Part shown: positions 1-6,975 of the stretch, piece by piece | Numbering within the stretch: position 1 is the stretch's first letter | How the letters are laid out: every line of letters begins with the position of its first letter | Assembly (NCBI GenBank): GCA_900546835.1 | Contig: UREH01000086.1 | Location: forward strand, 1 to 9,846 | Direction of reading: 5' to 3' | Length of the DNA: 9,846 nucleotides | Source: an uncultured Porphyromonadaceae bacterium | GTDB taxonomy: Bacteria > Bacteroidota > Bacteroidia > Bacteroidales > Muribaculaceae | The notes under the pieces: generated by a model | The model's database searches: none | Told to the model about the DNA's origin: nothing | The model's input: the letters and a program-made list of their open reading frames with translations, nothing else | Position numbers and translations under genes: made by a program

Positions 1-42
1 CACTGCATATCGTCGGCAGCGTCAGATGTGTATAAGAGACAG
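1..42 (+). other. Illumina Nextera adapter and i5 index (non-genomic contamination)
   Basis: Bases 10-42 match the 33-nt Nextera/Tn5 read-1 adapter, ending in the 19-bp Tn5 mosaic end (24-42, finishing TATAAGAGACAG). Bases 2-9 read ACTGCATA, which I recall as the Nextera i5 index S506/N506. Base 1 fits the last C of the flow-cell primer before the index. The stretch is therefore residual library adapter at a contig end and not bacterial DNA. It generates spurious peptides: MCIRDR and MYKRQ starts on the plus strand and a false LSLIHI tail on the MutL reading frame. Such peptide ends are known adapter-translation artefacts in protein databases. Genomic sequence starts at base 43. Confidence 0.97.
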
Positions 43-1089
43 GTGGAATACGGGTACATCAATCCGGTCGGTGCTGTCGAAGTCGATGGAGGGGACGGCA
101 TTGAATTTTCCGAGCGCCTCCTTTACGGCAGCTACAAGAATCTGCCATATAGGAGCTTCGTTTTCGAATTTAATCTCGCTTTTGGTCGGATGGATGTTGA
201 CGTCGATGGTCTGCGGGTCGACCTCGAAGTTCAGAAAGTATGAGGGCTGATGGTCGGCCGGGATGAGATTCTCATAGCAGTGAAGCACCGCCTTGCGGAA
301 ATAGGGGTGCATCATGTTGCGGCCGTTCACGAAGAAATACTGCAGGGCGTTGCGCTTGCGGGCGTTTTCGGGATTGGCCACAAAGCCGGAAATCTTCACA
401 AGCGACGTTTCCGTTGCCACCGGTATCAGCTGCTTCTCGAGCGATTTGCCGAAAAGACTTACTATGCGCTGTTTCAGAGTGCCGGGGAGGAGCTGATGGA
501 GAGTGACCTCATTGTGCACGAGCGTGAAGGTCTTGTCGGGATTCACCAGCGCGAGCCTTTCGAACTCGTGGAGGATGTGTGTGAGTTCTACCGCGTCCTT
601 TTTCAGGAATTTACGTCGGGCCGGAAAGTTGAAGAACAGATTCTTTACCGACAGATTCGTTCCGGCGGCGCAGGCTTCGGCGGTCTGATGCTGGAATTTG
701 GATGCGGCAATCTCCAGATGAGTGCCGATGGTATCGCCCTTGCGCATTGTGCGTAGGTCAATCTGTGCTACCGCGGCGATGGATGGCAGGGCCTCGCCGC
801 GGAACCCCATGGTATGAAGTTCGAAAAGATCGCTTGCCTGCCTGATTTTCGAAGTGGCATGGCGCTCGAAAGCCAGACGCGCGTCGGTGTCCGACATTCC
901 GCAGCCGTTGTCGATTACCTGAATCAGATTCTTGCCGCCGTCGCGGAGAATAATCTGGATGGTGGTCGCGCCGGCGTCGACTGCATTCTCAACCAGCTCC
1001 TTGATTACCGAAGCCGGGCGCTGGATAACTTCTCCGGCGGCAATCTGATTGGCCACCGAATCAGGCAGAAGTCGGATAACGTCGCTCAT
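43..1089 (-). CDS. mutL: DNA mismatch repair protein MutL, 3'-truncated at contig end
   Basis: This is the N-terminal 349 residues of MutL, the ATP-dependent matchmaker that couples mismatch recognition by MutS to strand removal in the cytoplasm. The GHKL ATPase motifs are all present: [12 protein letters not shown] around 31-42 (E31 aligns with the E. coli catalytic glutamate, N35 with the Mg ligand), DNGCGM at 60-65, ATSKI at 78-82, and [13 protein letters not shown] at 95-107. The second N-terminal subdomain carries [14 protein letters not shown] (150-163) and the family signature [13 protein letters not shown] (296-308). Bacteroidales MutL is normally about 600 residues or more, so the linker and C-terminal dimerisation domain are missing because the sequence runs into adapter at base 42, not through mutation. 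The last genuine codon is His at 43-45; an open frame continues for six residues into adapter and must be ignored. The ATG at 1089 has no obvious Shine-Dalgarno sequence, as usual in Bacteroidetes. It lies 55 bp after the glutamine synthetase gene on the same strand, and no separate promoter is evident in that gap. Confidence 0.96.
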
Positions 1090-1144
1090 CGTTTGTGTTT
1101 ATCTCGTTGTTGAGTTTGATTGAGTGGTTGCAGGGCGGCAGGAT

Positions 1145-2650
1145 TCACCCGCAGTGGAAATAGCGGCTTACCAGGCGTCCCATCAGGTCGGGGTCGCGGT
1201 GGGCGCGTTCGGAGAGACTGGCGTCGTCGAAGGCCCGCAGACGCGCTACTATGGCATCGATCATCGCCGGAGTGAACACTCCCGACGCTTCAAAAAGGTC
1301 GCGCTGCTGTTCAAGCACATCCGCACTCTCGGCGCAGTTGGCCGGGAGCTGTTCGAGCCGTTCAAGCAGAGCGGCATTGGCCTTGTCGTGGATATTGGCG
1401 CTCACGTAGGTGCGTTCGGCCACATCGAGAGCGTCGGCCATATCGAAACCGTGGCGAGCGGCAACTGCAAGCCCGGCCAGGAGCATGTATATGTCGGCCG
1501 AGCCGTCGGCATTGCGTATCTCGATGGTCTGTTTCTGCGATGCGTCGGTAGGTGCGGGTTTCTGCGCCGGATTCACTACGGCGCTCATATCGGTCGAGGT
1601 AGTCCACCCCAGCGGCACGCGGATGAGTACCGAGCGGTTGCGGTCGCCCCAGCATACGTTGGTGGGCGCTTCCTGATGCGGAACCAGGCGGAAGTAGCTT
1701 GTGGGATTGGTATTGCCGAAGGCTGTAAGAGCCGGGGCAAGTGTTATTAGTCCGGCAATCAGACGGCGTGCGTCGTCGCTGAGCCGCCGGTTGGCGTCGA
1801 GCATCACGTTGCGGCCGTCGCGCATCAGGCGCATGTGTACGTGCAGACCCGAGCCGGCCTTGCCGTTGGTGATTTTCGGGGCGAACGTAACGTTCAGGTT
1901 GAGACGTGATGCGAGATTGCGGATCACCCATTTGGCGAGCATGAGCTGGTCGGCGGCCTGGTCGGCCGGAACAGGGAGAAACTCTATCTCGTTCTGTTCG
2001 TAGTTCATTCCGTTGAGGGTGAAGTTGCCGACCTCCGAGTGGCCGTATTTGATTTTACCTCCGGTACGCGCTATATACTGCATGCACCGTGTGCGGAAAT
2101 CGTTGAATTTGGCAAACGGGGCCGATTCATGGTAACCACGCTGGTCGCTTGCGGGAAACATTCCCTCGTCGGGAGAGATGACGTAATACTCCAGTTCGCC
2201 CATGGCCTGGAATTCGAGGCCTGTGGCCTTGCGGAATTCAGCGCACGCGCGGCGCAGGGCACGTTCGGGCGAGGACGCCAGCTCGTTGCCGTCTTTGTCG
2301 AAGAAGTTACACAGCATGCTCAGCGTGGGAATCTCGGCAAAGGGGTCGAGAAAGGCCGTGGAGTAGCGCGGAATGACGTAGAGGTCGCTGTTTCCGGCCT
2401 CGATGAATCCCGGGAACAGACTGGAGCCGTCTACGCGTTCGCCCGAGGTGAGTATGGTGTTCAGATAGTCGAGGTCGTTGATTACGAAGTTGAGCGTTTT
2501 CAGGCGCCCGTCGGCGGCGGGATACATGAAGTTGATCATTTCCACGCCGTTGTTTACCACAAAGTCGACGAGGTCCTCGCGGGTGATGTCTTCCGGATTT
2601 TTTTCGAGGTATTTCAGCACACGGTTGTTGGTAAGTGTCGTTTCGTTCAT
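1145..2650 (-). CDS. glnA: Glutamine synthetase, GSI-type, 501 aa
   Basis: Catalyses ATP-dependent formation of glutamine from glutamate and ammonia, the entry point of nitrogen assimilation; family members are cytoplasmic dodecamers. The N-terminal beta-grasp region carries VDGSSLFPGF (73-82). The catalytic barrel has metal-ligand motif GELEYY (E152, E154), HSEVG plus EQNEIEF (204-224), GSGLHVH (266-272, matching the E. coli metal/substrate histidines), R321 in FRLVP, the phosphate-binding NRSVLIRVP (338-346) and EIRNADGSADIY (377-388). About 20 extra residues separate the last two motifs compared with E. coli GlnA. The C-terminal region lacks the tyrosine loop adenylylated in E. coli, so that control is unlikely here. 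This length and sequence type is the shorter bacterial GS of Bacteroidales, distinct from their ~729-residue GSIII (GlnN). It lies 55 bp downstream of the CBM9-like gene and 55 bp upstream of mutL. ATG at 2650 is the only sensible start. Ligation of a related substrate (GS-like paralogue) cannot be excluded, but the catalytic residues look intact. Confidence 0.93.
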   Translation of the reverse strand: MNETTLTNNRVLKYLEKNPEDITREDLVDFVVNNGVEMINFMYPAADGRLKTLNFVINDLDYLNTILTSGERVDGSSLFPGFIEAGNSDLYVIPRYSTAFLDPFAEIPTLSMLCNFFDKDGNELASSPERALRRACAEFRKATGLEFQAMGELEYYVISPDEGMFPASDQRGYHESAPFAKFNDFRTRCMQYIARTGGKIKYGHSEVGNFTLNGMNYEQNEIEFLPVPADQAADQLMLAKWVIRNLASRLNLNVTFAPKITNGKAGSGLHVHMRLMRDGRNVMLDANRRLSDDARRLIAGLITLAPALTAFGNTNPTSYFRLVPHQEAPTNVCWGDRNRSVLIRVPLGWTTSTDMSAVVNPAQKPAPTDASQKQTIEIRNADGSADIYMLLAGLAVAARHGFDMADALDVAERTYVSANIHDKANAALLERLEQLPANCAESADVLEQQRDLFEASGVFTPAMIDAIVARLRAFDDASLSERAHRDPDLMGRLVSRYFHCG

Positions 2651-2705
2651 GATTGAGATTTAAAGCTTTGGGAAGTTGAAGCGCCCCATGTGCAGGGCAC
2701 TCGTG

Positions 2706-3365
2706 TCAGTCGAGAATTATATCTCCGAAGAAGTCCGGCTGATGAAAGTCGGGCTCAGGAGTATCGATGGGTGCCCAGCTCAGGAAATGTGGCTGGGATG
2801 TGGCCGAGGCGCATTTGTTGAAGTTGCCGCGCATAGCAATCGGCTTGCCTTCGTACCGGATGCCGAGAAGTCGGAGCGGAATGGCGACCACGACACTCCA
2901 TATAAACGATCCTTCCACCTCTTCGAACGGTCGCCGGCCAACCGAGGCATATCGTCCGATGGTCTGGAGCTCGTCGGCAGAAAGCGGGCGGCAGTCGGCC
3001 CGAGCGACACATTCAGCCGAGTTGAGGATGCCTATGCAGTTGAACTCGAAAGTGAAATAGTGGGGCGACGATGGATTCGGCTGCAGATAGAATTCCACGC
3101 ACGAATCCTCGCTCACGGGCGAGTTGTCGGTGTAGCTGGCCGCGCGGAGGTAATTGCAGCGCACAAGAAAGTCGATGTAGATGGCCTCGGAAGTGTGGGC
3201 CGCCGTTACAACCGTCAGGGGGCGGTAGGGAAATGTCTCCGGCCAGTTGAGCGATTCTACGGAGAAGCGTGCGCCCCCTTCCTCAAGAGCGTTGCCCACG
3301 GCGTCGAGACTTATTCCGTCGAGCCCTTCGCGAAAGGGGATATGAAGCAGAGTGTTGGTTTTCAT
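2706..3365 (-). CDS. CBM9-like domain protein (carbohydrate-binding family 9-like), 219 aa
   Basis: The whole 219-residue product appears to be one CBM9-like beta-sandwich of the type common in Bacteroidetes. Visible hallmarks are the central strands EFYLQPN (91-97) and YFTFEFNCIGIL (103-114), WSVVVAIPLRLLG (156-168), a GNFNKC segment (180-185) and the characteristic end HFLSWAPI...PDFHQPDFFGDIIL (193-218). Family members usually bind sugars or form accessory domains of surface proteins, but the ligand here is unknown. No signal peptide or lipobox is present, so the protein is predicted cytoplasmic, which is unusual for a sugar-binding module. I chose the ATG at 3365. The frame stays open upstream to 3563, but that extension lies mostly inside the exporter gene and has no domain character. 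The gene starts 47 bp after the exporter gene and ends 55 bp before glutamine synthetase, probably in the same operon. Confidence is high that the gene is real and moderate for the family. Confidence 0.82.
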   Translation of the reverse strand: MKTNTLLHIPFREGLDGISLDAVGNALEEGGARFSVESLNWPETFPYRPLTVVTAAHTSEAIYIDFLVRCNYLRAASYTDNSPVSEDSCVEFYLQPNPSSPHYFTFEFNCIGILNSAECVARADCRPLSADELQTIGRYASVGRRPFEEVEGSFIWSVVVAIPLRLLGIRYEGKPIAMRGNFNKCASATSQPHFLSWAPIDTPEPDFHQPDFFGDIILD

Positions 3366-3412
3366 TGTCGGTTGTTTGAGATAGATGTCGGTAGGTGGGA
3401 GTGCCGGGGAGT

Positions 3413-4057
3413 TCAGACGGCCAGATAGCCGGCGATGCCTTTCCACAGCCCCACAATGGCCATAATAAACAGAATGGAAGCAACGATTCTGTTGAATATC
3501 CAGAGCGAGCGCACGTTGAAATGTGCACGTGCTTTGTTGACGAAATATGTTATCAGCCACCACCAGAGCAGGGCGCCTCCTACGATGGCGCCGTAGCCGG
3601 CTATATAGTGGTAGAAACGGAATTCGGGCAGGAGAAAGTTGAACCGTGCGAACAATCCTATTATAAAGAATACTATAAGCGGATTGGCGAAGGTGAACAG
3701 AAAACCGGTCCAGAAGTCTTTCCAGAATCCGTTGGCAACTTCGTCGGGTTTTTTAAGGGTTGCAGTCGGGTTTTTCCTGAAAAGATAGAAGGCGAATCCG
3801 ATTAGGACCACACTGCCCACAATCTGAAGCAGCATCTGGCGCGACAGCACGAAATCCGTAACAAAGCTCATACACAGTCCCGTAAGCAGGCTGTAGGTCA
3901 GGTCGGAGAGGGCGGCCCCGAATCCTGTGTAGAAAGCGGGCCAGCGGCCTTTGTTGAGCGTGCGCTGGATTACGAGCATGCCGATCGGACCCATCGGCGC
4001 TGATATCAGAATGCCGATGAGAACTCCCGAGCTCATTATGTTCCAGAAATGCTCCAT
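3413..4057 (-). CDS. LysE/RhtB-family amino-acid exporter, 214 aa
   Basis: Predicted inner-membrane exporter of the LysE superfamily, which exports amino acids or related small metabolites using the proton motive force. The N-terminal family signature is visible: ISAPMGPIGMLVIQRTLNKG (18-37), followed by GFGAALSDLTYSLLTG (45-60). Six hydrophobic segments are apparent near residues 10-30, 41-63, 74-93, 114-136, 149-172 and 188-210, matching the usual six-helix topology and ~200-residue length. FANPLIVFFIIGLF (123-136) is the conserved NP-containing fourth helix. The substrate cannot be told from sequence. It is the first gene of the leftward lysE-CBM9-glnA-mutL cluster; neighbouring glutamine synthetase makes an amino-acid balancing role possible but unproven. 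The ATG at 4057 is preceded by a TAAATTTG -7 element only 10 bases upstream, implying a very short leader. Confidence 0.9.
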   Translation of the reverse strand: MEHFWNIMSSGVLIGILISAPMGPIGMLVIQRTLNKGRWPAFYTGFGAALSDLTYSLLTGLCMSFVTDFVLSRQMLLQIVGSVVLIGFAFYLFRKNPTATLKKPDEVANGFWKDFWTGFLFTFANPLIVFFIIGLFARFNFLLPEFRFYHYIAGYGAIVGGALLWWWLITYFVNKARAHFNVRSLWIFNRIVASILFIMAIVGLWKGIAGYLAV

Positions 4058-4067
4058 AGAATAAGGA

Positions 4068-4098
4068 CAAATTTAGCGCTTTTAGTTTGCCTGCGCAA
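4068..4098 (-). promoter_or_regulatory. Predicted Bacteroidetes-type promoter of the LysE-family gene
   Basis: On the minus strand TAAATTTG (4075 to 4068) matches the Bacteroidetes sigma-ABfr -7 consensus TAnnTTTG exactly. TTGC at 4098-4095, 19 bp upstream, is a partial match to the -33 TTTG box. Transcription would begin about 5-7 bases past the -7 box, leaving only a few untranslated bases before the ATG at 4057. Position just upstream of the first gene of the cluster and downstream of a terminator supports it. If the short leader is a problem, the true start codon could be further inside the gene, but the conserved N-terminal helix argues for the ATG at 4057. Confidence 0.5.
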
Positions 4099-4148
4099 CT
4101 GCAATAACAAAAAAAGGACCATTCTGACAGCGCCCACACCATCCGGAC

Positions 4149-4199
4149 AAAAATGAGTCGGGGTGTCAAAATTCAGAATTCTGACACCCCGACGTTTTT
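4149..4199. terminator. Bidirectional intrinsic terminator
   Basis: A perfect 12-bp inverted repeat, GTCGGGGTGTCA (4157-4168) and its complement (4182-4193), encloses a 13-base AT-rich loop. On the plus strand it is followed by TTTTT at 4195-4199. On the minus strand the complement of AAAAA (4149-4153) gives a T-tract three bases after the stem. It sits about 55-90 bp past the stop codon of the leftward 139-residue membrane protein gene and before the exporter promoter, so its main job is probably to end the peptidase transcript. Confidence 0.87.
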
Positions 4200-4247
4200 A
4201 TATGGGAGCGATGTTCAACAGCGTCCTGCATCCGGACAGTGTCTGAA

Positions 4248-4667
4248 TCAGGGCTTTTGCGCCTGGTTGAGCATACGCGTCGATTCGAGAATGGGAAGGT
4301 TGGTCTCGGTAGGTACGTAGATTACGGTCTTGTCGCTGAGGTCCGACTGCTGACGAACCCACAGATACTGGATGTATGTTGGCGTGATGCTGCCGTTTTC
4401 AATCCTGATGGCTTCGGCAGCGCCCTTGGCACGTTCTACTTCGGCCTGAGCGTTCAGTTTCTCGGCTTCGAGATTGGCCTTGGCTTCCTCGATTTTGATT
4501 TTACGGTTTTGTTCGGCTTTGGCGAATTCTGCCTTGCCTTCCATTTCCTGCGACCAGACGTTGTACCAGGGCATTACGAAGGCCATCGCTACTACGAATA
4601 CTGCAATGCCGACTACGATGCCGACTATGGCTTTCACGCCGATGGGCTTTGTGTTGGGATAAGACAT
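4248..4667 (-). CDS. Small membrane protein resembling the C-terminal half of SPFH (stomatin/prohibitin) proteins, 139 aa
   Basis: A short basic N-terminus leads into one strong transmembrane helix (about 12-34), then a charged Ala/Glu/Lys-rich coiled-coil (about 40-86, from WSQEMEGKAEFAKAEQNRK onward), then a conserved-looking tail with GSITPTYIQYLWV (92-104) and TVIYVPTETNLPI (114-126). The coiled-coil and the VPTE.NLPI tail resemble the region after the SPFH domain in stomatin/prohibitin-type proteins, but the ~150-residue SPFH domain is absent. Similar short proteins are, from memory, annotated in Bacteroidetes and some phages as membrane protease subunit or prohibitin-like. The likely arrangement is a single-pass anchored oligomer, with the coiled-coil in the periplasm or cytoplasm; topology is unclear. 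It begins 24 bp after the S9 peptidase gene on the same strand and is followed by a strong terminator, so the two are probably co-transcribed. Function is unknown. Confidence 0.8.
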   Translation of the reverse strand: MSYPNTKPIGVKAIVGIVVGIAVFVVAMAFVMPWYNVWSQEMEGKAEFAKAEQNRKIKIEEAKANLEAEKLNAQAEVERAKGAAEAIRIENGSITPTYIQYLWVRQQSDLSDKTVIYVPTETNLPILESTRMLNQAQKP

Positions 4668-4691
4668 TGTTTCTGAGATATGGGTGAAATA

Positions 4692-6878
4692 TTATTCCTC
4701 CGAAGCGGCGACTTCGGCCTCGGAGCCCGCGTCGTGGGCGGCAACATCGCTTTCTTCGGTGGTGGGTGCAGCTGTGGCGGCTTCGGCGGAGCCGGGTTTC
4801 AGCCAGCGGTCGAGCCAGCGGAAGAATACGCGCTGCCAGAGGATGGCGTTCTGAGGCTTGAGAATCCAGTGGTTCTCGTCGGGGAAGATTACCATCTCAG
4901 CCGGCACACCGCGCAGACGCGCCGCGTTGAAGGCCATCTCACCCTGCGAGGAGAGGATGCGGTAGTCGTATTCGCCGTGGGTAACGAGGATAGGAGTGTT
5001 CCAGCGGTCGACGAACTTATGAGGCGAGTTGGCGAAGGTGCGTTGGGCAACGGCGTTGTCCTTTTCCCAGAATGCCCCTCCGAGATCCCAGTTGGCAAAC
5101 CACATCTCCTCGGTTTCGAGATACTGCGCCTCGGTGTTGAAGATGCCGGCGTGGGCTATGAGGGCGGCAAAGCGGTTTTCGTGGATGCCTGCCAGCATGT
5201 AGACGGAGAAGCCGCCGTAGCTTGCGCCGACAGCGCCGATATGGTCGCCGTCGACATAGGGACGCTGCTTCATATAGTCGACAGCACTCAGGTAATCCTG
5301 CATGTTCTGGCCGGGATAATCGCCGGAAATCTGAGCGTTCCATTCAGTGCCGAAACCGGGGAGTCCGCGGCGGTTGGGGGCTATGACGATATATCCGTTG
5401 GAGGCCATGAGCATGAGATTCCAGCGGTAGCTCCAGAACTGGCTTACGGCCTGCTGCGGGCCGCCCTGGCAGTAGAGGATGGCAGGATACTTCTTGGCAG
5501 GGTCGAAATTCGGGGGGAGAACAACCCATGTGGTCATCTCCTTGCCGTCGGTTGTTGGAACCATCACTTTTTCGAGCGAGGGTGCGTCGATCTGCGAGAG
5601 CACGTCGCGGTTCACGTCGGTCAGAGCTGTGGCGTTGCGGTCGGTCACCGAGAAAATCTCATTGGGGTAGAGCATGGAGTGGCGCATCGTCACGATGGTC
5701 TTGTCGTCGACCGGAGCCAAAGCGGCGTAGTCGGCGATGTCGGCACCGGAGGTAACCATGCTGACGGCCTTAGTGGCCACGTCGATTGAGAAAATCGGTG
5801 TGACACCCAGATAGGGAGCGAGGAAATAGATGGATTTGCCGTTGGGATTCCATGCGATGGCGCCGGCGGTATAATCCCAGTTGGCGGTGAGGTCGGTGCG
5901 CTTGCCGGTTGCCATGTCCATCACGAAAATACGGTTTTTATCGCTCTCGTAGCCGTCGTGCTCCATTGAGAGCCATGCCAGCTGAGTGCCGTCGGGTGAG
6001 AACGCGGGGGCGGTGTCATAGCCCATCATCCCTTCGGTGAGGTTGCGGGTGGTGGCTTTCTCAAGGTCGTAGAGATACAGATCGCTGTTGGTCGATACGG
6101 CATAGTCCATGCCGGTCTTCTTGCGCGACACATAGACAACCTGCTTGCTGTCGGGGCTCCAGGCAAACGACTCGATGCCGCCGAAGGGCTTCATCGGCGA
6201 TTCGTAAGGTTCGCCGTCCATGATGTCCTTGATGTTCTTTAGGCTGTAGCCGTCGAAATCGGCGATGAAGGGGTGGGGGATTTCTGTAACCCACTCGTCC
6301 CAGTGCTTGTACATCAAGTCGTCGATGATGCGTGCGTTGGCTTTGGGAAGATCGGGATATACGTCGGCGGCGGTGCGTCCGTATTTCACGCTGGAGATAA
6401 CGAGTACTTTCTTTCCGTCGGGCGATACGAGGAATCCGGCCACGCCGTTTTCAAGGCGGCTGACCACGCGGCGGCCGGTGCCGTCGGCGTTCATAACCCA
6501 CATCTGGGGCTTGCCGTCTTTTTCGGCCACGAAGGCTATCTCCTTGCCGCCGTTGATCCATGCGGCCTGTCCTTCCGACTGAGGTGTGTGCGTAAGGCGT
6601 GTGGCATTGCTGCCGTCGATGTTCATCACATAGAGCTCGTTGTTGCTCTTGTTCTGCTCGACGCTCTCATAGCTTACGCCATAGAGCACCTTTTTGCCGT
6701 CGGGCGATACGGCCGGACCGCTCACGCGCCCGAGGGCTTCGAGGGCCTCGATGTCGAAAGTGCGGTTGGCCGACTTGAATTCGGGCTTGTCGATCAGCTG
6801 CGTGCCTGTGCCTGTGCAGCCTGCGAGTCCCGTCAGTAGCGTAGCTGCCATGGCTAACGGAATTACGGTTTTGTTCAT
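4692..6878 (-). CDS. S9 family prolyl-oligopeptidase, dipeptidyl-peptidase 5-like lipoprotein, 728 aa
   Basis: Predicted exopeptidase releasing dipeptides from oligopeptides in the cell envelope. The N-terminus is a lipoprotein signal (MNKTVIPLAMAATLLTGLAG|C) with lipobox LAGC and lipidated Cys21. No acidic cluster follows Cys21, so a surface-export signal is not seen and a periplasm-facing location is likely. Residues ~40-410 form a PD40-type beta-propeller with repeats such as AVSPDGKKVLYG, VSPDGKKVLVIS, WSPDSKQVVYVS, FSPDGTQLAWLS and WNPNGKSIYFLA. The C-terminal alpha/beta hydrolase has Ser553 (GASYGGF), Asp638 (HGEYDYRI) and His670 (ENHWI). The Ser-Asp-His spacing of 85 and 32 residues agrees with what I recall for Porphyromonas gingivalis DPP5. 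The ending FFRWLDRWLK is typical, but an extra 33-residue Ala/Glu-rich acidic tail follows (696-728). The frame is open to an ATG at 6926; I chose 6878 because it gives a proper lipoprotein signal. The next gene starts 24 bp downstream. Confidence 0.93.
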   Translation of the reverse strand: MNKTVIPLAMAATLLTGLAGCTGTGTQLIDKPEFKSANRTFDIEALEALGRVSGPAVSPDGKKVLYGVSYESVEQNKSNNELYVMNIDGSNATRLTHTPQSEGQAAWINGGKEIAFVAEKDGKPQMWVMNADGTGRRVVSRLENGVAGFLVSPDGKKVLVISSVKYGRTAADVYPDLPKANARIIDDLMYKHWDEWVTEIPHPFIADFDGYSLKNIKDIMDGEPYESPMKPFGGIESFAWSPDSKQVVYVSRKKTGMDYAVSTNSDLYLYDLEKATTRNLTEGMMGYDTAPAFSPDGTQLAWLSMEHDGYESDKNRIFVMDMATGKRTDLTANWDYTAGAIAWNPNGKSIYFLAPYLGVTPIFSIDVATKAVSMVTSGADIADYAALAPVDDKTIVTMRHSMLYPNEIFSVTDRNATALTDVNRDVLSQIDAPSLEKVMVPTTDGKEMTTWVVLPPNFDPAKKYPAILYCQGGPQQAVSQFWSYRWNLMLMASNGYIVIAPNRRGLPGFGTEWNAQISGDYPGQNMQDYLSAVDYMKQRPYVDGDHIGAVGASYGGFSVYMLAGIHENRFAALIAHAGIFNTEAQYLETEEMWFANWDLGGAFWEKDNAVAQRTFANSPHKFVDRWNTPILVTHGEYDYRILSSQGEMAFNAARLRGVPAEMVIFPDENHWILKPQNAILWQRVFFRWLDRWLKPGSAEAATAAPTTEESDVAAHDAGSEAEVAASEE

Positions 6879-6942
6879 GCTTATGCTGGATTTTGGTTGA
6901 TGTTGGCGATGATGATTGGCTCGCACATTATTATAATATAGG

Positions 6943-6975
6943 CAAAGTTAGGTAAATTCCGCAAAAGTTTCGTAA
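6943..6975 (-). promoter_or_regulatory. Predicted promoter of the DPP5-like peptidase gene
   Basis: On the minus strand TAACTTTG (6950 to 6943) matches the Bacteroidetes -7 consensus TAnnTTTG. The -33 position, 21 bp upstream, holds only TTAC (6975-6972), a weak match. The predicted start near 6936-6938 gives a leader of about 60 bases to the ATG at 6878. The -33 region falls on the -7 box of the divergent valS promoter. Confidence 0.45.

Noticed and set aside
26..250. Plus-strand ORFs starting MCIRDR and MYKRQ at the window start
   Set aside because: Their start codons lie in Nextera adapter sequence and the remainder is antisense to mutL.
1124..1750. Plus-strand open frame of 208 codons opposite glutamine synthetase
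   Set aside because: It is the antisense shadow of conserved GS sequence and its product has no family features.
3366..3563. Upstream extension of the CBM9-like gene to an ATG at 3563
   Set aside because: The extension lies mostly within the exporter coding sequence in another frame and has no domain character; the ATG at 3365 starts right at the domain.
4140..4238. 10-bp direct repeat CATCCGGACA (4140-4149 and 4229-4238) flanking the terminator
   Set aside because: Only two short copies, no mobile gene or further repeats between them; chance is plausible and no function is supported.
4680..5789. Long plus-strand open frame (369 codons) opposite the S9 peptidase
   Set aside because: It is fully antisense to a gene with clear catalytic motifs, is Gly/Val/His-rich without any recognisable domain, and is explained by the high GC content and codon bias of the real gene.
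6879..6926. Earlier ATG (6926) for the S9 peptidase
   Set aside because: It would put 16 polar residues before an otherwise perfect lipoprotein signal, and it lies close to the predicted transcription start.
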